A stretch of 64,000 nucleotides of DNA from Ursus arctos. Its lineage: Eukaryota; Chordata; Mammalia; Carnivora; Ursidae. Below, piece by piece: positions 55,481 through 64,000 of this stretch (its first letter is position 1; each line of letters starts with the position of its first letter). Under the pieces are notes generated by a model. The model was given only the letters and a program-made list of their open reading frames with translations. It ran no database searches and was not told the DNA's origin. The stretch lies in assembly GCF_023065955.2 (NCBI RefSeq), contig NW_026622997.1, positions 6,806,001-6,870,000 of the forward strand, written 5' to 3'. Position numbers and translations under genes: made by a program.

Positions 55481-56149
55481 TCCAGCTCACCCTCCTTATG
55501 AGCTGACGCTAGACCATAATATGCAAGGACATAAACTGCTACACAATTTTGTTGTTGTTGTTCATGGAGTCTTGGCTTGAATTTCTGCATCTGCATATAC
55601 TGCTCTTGAGGCCCTCATTTGATTTGCATGAAAGAAATATCTGTGAGCTACAAAACCCAATATTCTTCAAATCAGTAAGAACAAATATTGTTATCAACAA
55701 AAAAACAAATTTAATAACCATTTAACAGTATCTAAACAATATAAAGAATTCTAAAAAATGAGGGTGGCTATCATTTAGCAGTATCATTGATTCCCTAATA
55801 TGGAGACTATAAACTAAAACTCATGAAACATAGTTTTTGAAAGTTAATAGACTTCGTTTCAAAGTAGCTTAGTCTCATATTGCCCCAGTTTTTATGTCAA
55901 CTACATGACAAAATTCAGAAAAGATAATTTGCTTCCATACCTTGCTTCATCATTCCACATTTTCACCAATTAAAATTAGGATTTTGCAAAACTAAATAAG
56001 AAAAACCAGGGAAGTAAAGAAGAAACAAAATTTTAAACAGGAATAAAGGTCTTGAGGAAAAATCTGAGGGTCAAAAAAAGGAGTTGATGTGACTAGAATA
56101 AAGCTCATTTGGGAAATGAAGTATGACTGAAAAGACAGGCCATTTTAGG
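55481..56149. other. Intronic DNA, no recognised feature
   Basis: Unique AT-rich sequence. Confidence 0.45.
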
Positions 56150-56400
56150 AGCCAGCATAATATAATGGATAATTGCAGGGGTTCTGGAGTCAGGCTGCCT
56201 GGGTTCAAATCCTGGATCCTTCACTTACTATGGGAAACTAATATAATCTCTCTAAACTTCTGTCTCTTTACCTATGAAATGGATATAACCATACCTACTT
56301 AACAGTTTTATTATAAGGATTGAAAGAAATAAGTAAAAACCAGAGTACAGTCTACATGATAAGGGCTAAGTGTTAGCTGCTATGTTACCATTATCATCAT
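56150..56400 (+). repeat. MIR SINE, nearly full-length
   Basis: GCATAATATAATGGATAATTGCAGGGGTTCTGGAGTCAGGCTGCCTGGGTTCAAATCCTGG with TTCACTTACTATGGGAAACTAATATAATCTCTC and TTATTATAAGGATTGAAAGAAATAAG. Well preserved from tRNA-like head to tail, including the B-box GGTTCAAATCC. Confidence 0.93.
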
Positions 56401-59097
56401 TAATATCACTAATAGTCCCAAAAGTTAAAACTTCTTGAAAATGCAAGCTATTAGCTCAGGAGCCCTCCATAGTTCTCAAGAATGATCTGTGCTCAAAAAT
56501 CCCAGTCTTAGCAGCACTGAGAATCCAGCCAAGGAAAAAGGGAATATGCTAAACGCATCAGGCTAGTGTCAGAGACCTTGGGGCAAGTGGCCACAGAGTG
56601 TGTTCATCCCATTAGCTGGACAAAAGGAGTGCGTGGCAGGGCAGCCAGGTTGGATGCTAACTAGGTAAGGCTTCAAAGTGCACAGTAACCACCCCGAGGA
56701 GCCTTTCCTCCTGATAGAGGTGCCAGATCCTGAAGCACAGCTCATGTGGAGCACTCAATTCCCACAATCCCCACCCCCAAATCCATTCTAGAGAAGAATT
56801 CATTTTCATGACCGCCAACTGTAATTAACACAGTAGTATTCAACTGTGTCTACAAAGTTCTGTTTGTCTGTTAAAGAGACCTATACATGTCTTTTTTTTT
56901 TTTCCATATATGGTACATTAGCTCATTTTAGTGCTGGGCATAGCAGAATAGATTATATTAGTTTTTAAAAATATTTGAATTCCCCTGCCTTCTATTTACT
57001 TCCTATAAAGAGTATCTTCCTTTGTTTGCAGGTTAAGGAAACATCCCCAAATGCCTAGCACTGCAGATTAAATATTTATCATAGATTTCTCCAAGTATAC
57101 AGTCCTATGGCCGTCTACATGAGTATATACTAGTACTAAGGTTCTTAAAATATTCATTTTGTCTTCCTCCAATAAAATTAATCAGTGCTCCTCTGAGAAA
57201 TTCCTTCCTCTTCTTTAAAAAAAGGTTTTGTTTCTTTTGTACAAATTCATTGTTAGGATTTTAAGAGGCACCTGGGCTAGGGTTGAGACATTTCCTGTGT
57301 ACTTTTACCCAGCCTTCTTTAACATCTTGTGGCCACTGGGGCTTCCCCGATTCCATTGATAAAATTATGCTGCATGCCTACCTTTTTCATGGCCAGGAAG
57401 CGTCTCTTTGTGATCAGATTGTATTTTCACTTCCTTAATTGCATCCCATTATGGGCTACTTATCCTCATGTACATCCTGCTTTAGCGCCTTTTAAGAAAT
57501 CTTAAACATACTAAACATTTTAAAAGTTTTATTATAATGACCTGCCTATTCTGGCAGAAATAAGCCTTCTTTAACATAAACTTGCTCACTCCAGGAATTT
57601 TTACTCTACTCATCACAGGGTCTGTCCAGAGCAGGGATGTCTAATAATAACTGGAAGTGTTCATTAAACCAGGAGTGTGTAAAGATGGGGAAAGGATTTG
57701 TTGAAAATGGTTGACCCATAAGCTATTAAGATCCAATTTCAATTTATTAGATGTATTTCAGCAACTGCATGCCCCAGGATTCCATGAGCCTGTAACTATA
57801 AAGGAGGTCAGAGTTGCATTAGGGTCCAACTCTTGCTGAGTCAGTACCCCTACCTGCTGAATTCCCAACAATTCCAGGAGTTCCTGGGATATTTCAAATA
57901 TTCTCAAAACCAGTTGTTTAACGTTCTGACCCTGTCGGCATTAAACTAGTTTCAGGAGGAACACAGTCACCAGCATCCTCCATGACAACCAAGTTGCTAG
58001 ATGGTTCCTGATCCTCGGACAGTCCAGAGCTGCACAGGTCTTGAGGTTCCACAGGGCAATGCATCTCCCTCAACAAGCTGTGCTTCACGTGGAAGTGGGG
58101 GGAGACACCCCCTTCCTATCTCATGGCCTCACTTCATAATCTGATCCCCAAAGGAGTATTTTTGGCATCATCCTTAGGTCTCTAGTATCACAAATTTCTT
58201 CATTTAAAAAAACAAAAAAAGGCTTTGCTGCCCTTTCTTTGTACCGTATCTCCTTTCCCAGACCTAGTTATGTGTCTGAATTTCGAGGGGTTGCCAATCC
58301 CACTCTTAATCCTAGTTTAGGCTAAATTTAGATTACACTTGTTATAAGTGTATTGTAAGTATCTAACAAACTATAGAAGATATTCAGTGGTTCTGGTAAA
58401 AATGTCCAATGCCTCCTCACCCCCCGACACCGATACACAATGATCTTGACCTAAGGAACTGTTCTGTTCCAGGCAGATTCTCTTTATTGTGCTTCTTGCA
58501 GGCTGGTCTGTCCTGCTGGGTTTGTACCCAGAAGTTTATCATTATGTTTTGTTATTGGCTTATACACCGGCCAAATGCTGTCTTTAAGCACTGATGCATT
58601 ATCGGCCGGTTTTTATGCAAGGTTTCAGTTTCTCCACTGAGCTTCCCAGAATGCTGATTATGGATCTGGAGTGCTGTGTGGCTCTTCTCTGATCTTTCTT
58701 TCTTTGGAACCAGTATTTTCTTATAGCACAAGTTTTCTTCCGCAGAAGTGAGCACAGGAAAGGAATATAGACTTTAAATCCTCTATCTAGAAGAATGTTT
58801 TCTGCTCAGAGTTTAGACTTTAAATGAACTCTGGGAATTAAACGTCCCATTAACAACATAAGTTCAGAACTTAATTCTTACTTCATGTTCAATATTCTGT
58901 GGATTACTTTATCACATCTTGTCTACCTTAATTACCAGTTACCAAGCTCTGAAAGCTTAAGTTCCTTACTTGCTCAGGAAAGACAAGTTGTCTATCGCTT
59001 TATTAATTTCCTTTTTGTTATTCCTTTTTATTATTAGATTTTAAATGTGAGATGGTACAAACTGACCCTCCTTCTCCAGATGGAACATTACTAGTAG
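56401..59097. other. Intronic DNA, no recognised feature
   Basis: Unique sequence throughout. The open frame at 56569-56754 and others are short and unsupported. Confidence 0.45.
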
Positions 59098-59285
59098 TGG
59101 TGGAAATAATAATAATGTGCTAGTAACTTTACTTACATTATTTCCTTTAATGCTCACAACAATCCTAAGTGGAAACTTTATTATCCCATTTTGTGGATGA
59201 AAAAACTGAGGCTGAGAGAGAGAGAAACATGCCAAAGCAGTTGGACACTTCTGTATCCTTACCTGAGCCTGATTCAATTAATTAA
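59098..59285 (-). repeat. MIR SINE, antisense
   Basis: CAACAATCCTAAGTGGAAACTTTATTATCCCATTTTGTGGATGAAAAAACTGAGGCTGAGAGAGAG is the antisense MIR core. Confidence 0.88.
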
Positions 59286-60049
59286 AAGGGAAAACAAAAT
59301 TCCATAATAAATAGTGAAAAAGAAAGCTTTGATTCAAACTAAATTTGGGGGAAAATGTAATTTTGAGAAGAACTGCAATTTATCTTATAACTGATAAAAT
59401 TTAAGTTATAAGTATACTGATGTGTTTCTTCTTAGTGTAGCCAAAAAATAACAAAACAAAAAACATCCTGGTTTGTAATTTTTTTTGACAAAACAGCATT
59501 TTGTATTTCATATAAGAGTCTCACAGGACTATTAATAAAAATATCTGAATCATTTTAAAAAATACTTGAAGGTTTCATTAATTTTCCCAAGGGTCTTCCA
59601 TAGGAGTTAGATGCTTACCATAATCCTTCCATATTCATCATCTTTTTTTGACTTCCCTAATTTAAATATTCACTGGTTTAACTGCCAGAATCTCATTTGA
59701 AAATGGCCTTTCCTGTGATTCCAGCAATTCTCCAATACTATTTACACTTTTTTTTCTTTTTGCAATTCATGGATGTCTCAGTGACTACTCTAATTCATCT
59801 GTAAACATCATTAATATACTCTGTTTTGGGTTCAAAACCTTCTCTAATTGGCAGGCCCTGTGGGATTCATATTTCTTACTGTCTTAGTCTTATGCCAGTA
59901 GCCACTAGAATCCCACAAACAAGTTTGGCTCCAACAGAGTATTTTACCTTAGAAGGGGAGGAATAAAGAGATTCTCGAGGCTTAGTACTGAAAATACAGT
60001 AAAAGGGGAGAAAAGAGGAGGGAAAAGAAATACACACATGTTCAAAATT
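59286..60049. other. Intronic DNA, no recognised feature
   Basis: Unique AT-rich sequence. Confidence 0.45.
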
Positions 60050-60260
60050 TACCAGGCACTGTATTAATCTTTTTCACATACGTTCTCCTATTTTACCTTT
60101 ACACCAGACCCACAGGTAAGTAACCGACACCGTCCCCTTGATCCTCACAGTGCACCCACCTGCTAGGCAGGTACTATCAGCAGTGCAGAAGAGGAAACTG
60201 AGGTCTGAGTAAGTAGTGCAGCCAAGCAGACTCCATCTAGGCCTGGCTCTGAGTGGCTTC
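60050..60260 (-). repeat. MIR SINE, antisense
   Basis: CTGCTAGGCAGGTACTATCAGCAGTGCAGAAGAGGAAACTGAGGTCTGAGTAAGTAGTGCAGCC is antisense MIR, preceded by CAGGCACTGTATTAATC. Confidence 0.75.
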
Positions 60261-61683
60261 ATGCACTCGTAACCACTGGGGACACTGCCTGCTTATGCTG
60301 TGGGAGTCGCACTCTGTGAGATCAGACAGTTGTTAGTTTGGTCTCCAATGTAAATGTCACAGAAATTACAAGACATTAAAAAAATCAATTTAACAGTCTC
60401 AGAAGTCTCACCTCAGTAGGTGGGAAGGACCTGACTTTGTTTAGTGGTAACAACCACCTCAATTAGACCAACTATTGCTTCAAAAGTCTTTCATGTTTAA
60501 GCAATTACACCTCATCTCCCCACAGAGAACAGTATTGGCAGACAGTTCTGTGATCTCCAAGTGCAGATGCCATCTGTGAAATATCACAGTCTACAAATGT
60601 AATAGTAAGCCAGATGACGTCACTTTGTGCCCAACCGGAAAGGCCACCTAGAATCTGGTGGGTCCAAGGTGAGAGGCTAACAATCTAACCATTTACACAA
60701 GACAAAATGGTATTGTGTAAAACCCATTAACGCTCTGCTGAACTCTAGCGTGAGATGACTTCATCAAGTCATTTCACAATGGGCAGCCACATTTTTTTAA
60801 TACATTAAGGCTATGATGCTCCTCTAAAAGAACCACGAAATAGCTTTAATAGGTAGAAATACAAATAAAATATGGGCTGTTGGATATTGGTTTGCTTGTT
60901 TCTTGGTATTTCCCTAACTATATGATGTAAATTGCTACTCAGGCAAATAATAACTTTGTAATTCTTAAAGACTGTTTCATTTACACACACACACATACAC
61001 AAAGATGAGTGCTTTGGTCTGTTGAAATTAAATAAAAACAAGTTCCAGTCATTTAATTTATATCTTGCATTCTATTATTCCCTAAAGCACTAAAATATCT
61101 ATGAATTCAAATAATTTTAAAGGAAAATTTTCAAACAAAGTAAACACTTCACATTAACATTACTGAAATCCTATGCATTGAAAAATTATCTCAAATCCAT
61201 TTTATTGTCTTATATCAAAGCCAGAACAAGGACTCTACAGCTTATTCCCAAAGGAAAGCTTTGTTCTTGTTATAACTTAAAACAAAAGATAAATATGCTC
61301 ATTTATTTTGGAGGTGGAAGGAAGGTCGTCATGGACCTACTTTGATGTGGTTCTGTGGACCAGTGGGTCACGAAACTAAGAACTGAGCCCCAATGATTAA
61401 GAGAGCCCTGCAATAACAACTATGTTCTCTGGGCTTCCCTGACTGGCATTTGACCTGTAGTAGACCAGAATACTTAAGGCCTAAATGGTTTCACATGGAG
61501 CTACTTATTAAATCAGAGGGTTTTTGTTTTTTTTTTTTTTCTCCTGTGTTTAGGTGAATGCTTGCTAAAATTCGAAGGATTTACTGCAAAATAAAAGTGA
61601 TACGTAAAGAAAGAGAAGATCCCAGTCTTACAGATGACATTTATCTAGATTTGGTGATAACATTTAAGGGTGAAATTCCAGAG
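60261..61683. other. Intronic DNA with a CRE-like site
   Basis: Unique sequence. A perfect TGACGTCA lies at 60615-60622. A short (CA)n lies at 60985-61000 and a poly-T at 61529-61540. No gene is recognised. Confidence 0.45.
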
Positions 61684-61907
61684 CAGGTTTTCTCACCCTT
61701 AGCACTACTGACATTTGGGGGCTGGATAATCCTTTGCTGTTGGGGCTGTCCTGTGTATTTTGGATGTTTATGAACATCCCTGCTGCTACCCTCACCTCCA
61801 GTTGTGACAACCAAAAACACCTCCAGACATTGTCACAAGTCCTGTGGGGGGCAAAGTCATACTCTCCCCACTCTCATTCCTTCACCCCTAATCCTTGAGA
61901 ATTAGTC
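61684..61907 (+). mobile_element. MER20-like hAT-Charlie MITE
   Basis: CAGGTTTTCTCACCCTTAGCACTACTGACATTTGGGGGCTGGATAATCCTTTGCTG, CCAGTTGTGACAACCAAAAACACCTCCAGACATTG, CTGTGGGGGGCAAAGTCATACTC. It covers nearly the full family length, but the right end is decayed and no 8-bp duplication is evident. Confidence 0.9.
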
Positions 61908-62714
61908 TATCTTTCAGCAACGAATAAAGAGCAATGCTCAGAAAAAATGAAGGGGAAAATTATCCAAAATTTTACTGTGACTTAATCAGTTAACTTTTAC
62001 AGGAATTATAGTTTAAAAATATGAAAATGAATTTATAGTATTAAATATAGACATTTTAAAAAGCAAAACACTTGGCAGCTAAAAAAAAACAACAAACAAA
62101 ACGAACTCAAGTCTAAAACTTAAAACCACAAGTTCATGAACCTTAAAATGTCACATTCTCTCAGTCAGGTGAATACTGTGTTTAGACTGATATATATGAT
62201 TTCTTATGAAGCCCATATTTAGAGGAATGTGCTATATCATCTAAAAATGGCTCAATATCTAAACAGTAGTAGTACACCATCCATTTGTGGTAGCCTTAAA
62301 CTGTTAATTACAGGTATATTTAAAGTACTTTATATCTTCTTATTGCCACATGATTTTTAACGTACTTTGCATTAGTTCTATTTTCTCTCATTGCCAACTT
62401 CTTGGTGATACGCAAGATAAGTCATTGCTTTCATATTTATATTTTAACATCATAAAACTATGTTTTATTATTATTCTACAAAATATCTGAAAGGAATATT
62501 GCCTTTAAACAAATTAGTTAATGTCTTTTACAAAAGATAAGAGCAATTGAGATAAATTTCCAACTTCTTCACTTGCTTCATTCCACAGCACAAGTACCAG
62601 CCCTGCTTCATGGGGGTTGATTTGCTCACTTCCAACTCACAGTTCACATACATGTTATTTCTGCAAATGTGAACAATGTTTATGTCATTCCTCTCTTTAG
62701 GATTATTTCTAGCT
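61908..62714. other. Intronic DNA, no recognised feature
   Basis: Unique AT-rich sequence. Confidence 0.45.
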
Positions 62715-62850
62715 TCAGTGTTGACAACATGTTAGTTTTGTCACCTTGGACAATTCAACCTCATGCTGCTTCCGTTTCTTCATTGATGAAATAAATGGGA
62801 TGGAATGATCTTTAAATTCCTTTGTAGCTCATAGATTCTGAGGGTTTTGG
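62715..62850 (+). repeat. MIR-type SINE fragment
   Basis: TTTTGTCACCTTGGACAATTCAACCTCATGCTGCTTCCGTTTCTTCATTGATGAAATAAATGGGATGGAATGATCTTTAAATTCC follows the MIR-group 3' pattern. Confidence 0.65.
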
Positions 62851-64000
62851 GGGAGAATAATACATACAAGTGTATTATCAACTCTTTGTTCCCTAAAACC
62901 TCTTTATAACAAAGAATATTATCTAATGGGTTAATATACACTTTTAAATTAAAGAATTAGAAAAAAATAGGTGTATGAATTTCCACATACAAATAAAGAA
63001 ATGTGTAAGTTTCTAAAAGCACCTTTAAAGTATTAACTTACAATGTCAAATGCAATAAAACAGCTCATGAATATAATATTTTTCATTGTGATAATGTTTG
63101 ATGATGATGATGACGGCTAAACTACTCTGATTTCCTCAGCTGGGAAATGATAAAAAGTTCCTCTTGATTAAGAAAGAAATACAAAAGCACATAAAGGCAC
63201 AGTGGTGTTTATTAGGCTCTCTTGGAATTCTGGAGAAAACAGGAGGCCAGCAACGGAAGAGCTCCTGGAGGGAGAAGGCAGTCTTTATGAGGCTCCATGG
63301 TCACAGAGAAGTTAGCATAGTTACACACTGTATGTGGAAGACAACACTGTTTAGAGGTCAAACATGGAAGGAGAAAGAAAAGGAGAAAACCTACTGAGAA
63401 AAAAATAATACCTTCTGTAGAGCTGAGTAAATGTTCCAGTTTTAAACACTTAAAAAAGAAGAAAAAGAATGGGAAGAAAATTGAATAGTACTGTTGACAT
63501 GGACCAGGATTTCTTACTCAGGTTAAAGGGATCCAAGGGACAGATCCAATCACTGCGTGTGACTCATTGCTAATAAATTAATGGTGATGAGGTAGGTTCA
63601 CATAGCCAAACTTGACTTCTTAAGTTGACTGTGGAAGTAGTAGTCACTGTATTGTCCAGACGGACCTAACGATCTCTACATTAAGATGAGTCAACTTAAG
63701 AAAAATATCTTCAAAAAAAGACTGGAACTCTTAAACTGACCTCTTTCTGTAACACCAGGGGCATCCATGTAAGAGTCAAAAAATCAACAGGCCCCACCAC
63801 TGGGAACAGCAGACACTTGAACCCCACTTGCGGATACCAGAAAGCAGAGAACTTTTGCCAAACACACTCCTGGTGTGGGCTTTCTCCTCAAGGACGTAGA
63901 TTCTGGGAAGTCTCTCAGAAACCTACACCATTACTTAGCTGTAGGAAATTAGACACTATTTCTACAATCATACTGAAAATGGAAAAGTCACATTCAAACA
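62851..64000. other. Intronic DNA, no recognised feature
   Basis: Unique AT-rich sequence to the window edge. It has GATGATGATGATGA at about 63099-63112 and no exon or RNA gene. Confidence 0.45.

Larger units (their letters stand above)
41283..64000 (-). other. GMDS: GMDS intron upstream of the exon (partial)
   Basis: All sequence to the right of the exon is read as the preceding intron, running off the window edge. I searched the minus strand for the preceding coding segment (the Tyr-Lys active-site region and the LFNHESPRR block) and did not find it. Intron status is inferred from the single exon and the known large introns of this gene. Confidence 0.8.

Noticed and set aside
61558..61773. 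71-codon plus-strand ORF
   Set aside because: Ends in a MER20 copy. The upstream part has no homology.

Overview
This window is ordinary vertebrate nuclear DNA from a carnivore, most likely a caniform (dog-like) species. The order call rests on eight tRNA-Lys-derived CAN-SINEs (SINEC type: GGGGCGCCTGGGTGG head, TC-rich stretch, AATAAA-type tail), which are restricted to Carnivora. The sub-variant with CACAGCGGTTAAGCGTCTGCC and CTATCTCTGTCGAATAAATAAA resembles, from memory, copies common in bears and pinnipeds. That species-level guess is weak.

I can support only one protein-coding exon: a 128-bp internal exon of GMDS (GDP-mannose 4,6-dehydratase) on the minus strand at 41155-41282. It has canonical splice sites, an in-frame reading and a clear family match. 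Everything else is therefore read as parts of two large GMDS introns: 41283-64000 lies upstream of the exon and 1-41154 downstream. I found no second GMDS exon, no other gene, no functional RNA gene and no bacterial or viral operon.

Repeat layout from left to right. An old L1 with a Tigger-type MITE occupies 1-1312. L2 fragments with MER20 and CAN-SINE insertions fill 5228-6720, followed by an MLT1 LTR fragment and L2 at 6751-7165. A near-complete but dead Tigger1 (pogo-type) DNA transposon lies at 9652-12073, with recognisable ends and a broken transposase. MIR and L2 pieces are scattered at 13.6-36.7 kb. CAN-SINEs lie at 23.7, 39.5, 46.7, 48.1 (two nested), 52.4 and 54.6 kb. An L1 3' end split by a MER8-like MITE lies at 27803-28683. 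An L1 fragment is at 43.3 kb, an MLT1 LTR at 46.0 kb, LINE sequence at 47.0-48.0 kb, L2 at 50.7-53.5 kb, and MER20 copies at 50.4 and 61.7 kb. Microsatellites, polypurine tracts and a C18 homopolymer are interspersed.

Unique AT-rich stretches (3.5-3.7, 19.5-20.2 and 31.2-31.4 kb) have dense homeodomain, POU or AP-1 type motifs and could be conserved regulatory elements. This is inference only and needs alignment. In human, GMDS lies next to the FOXQ1/FOXF2/FOXC1 cluster, so intronic enhancers for those genes are a reasonable hypothesis. I did not find a previously undescribed system.
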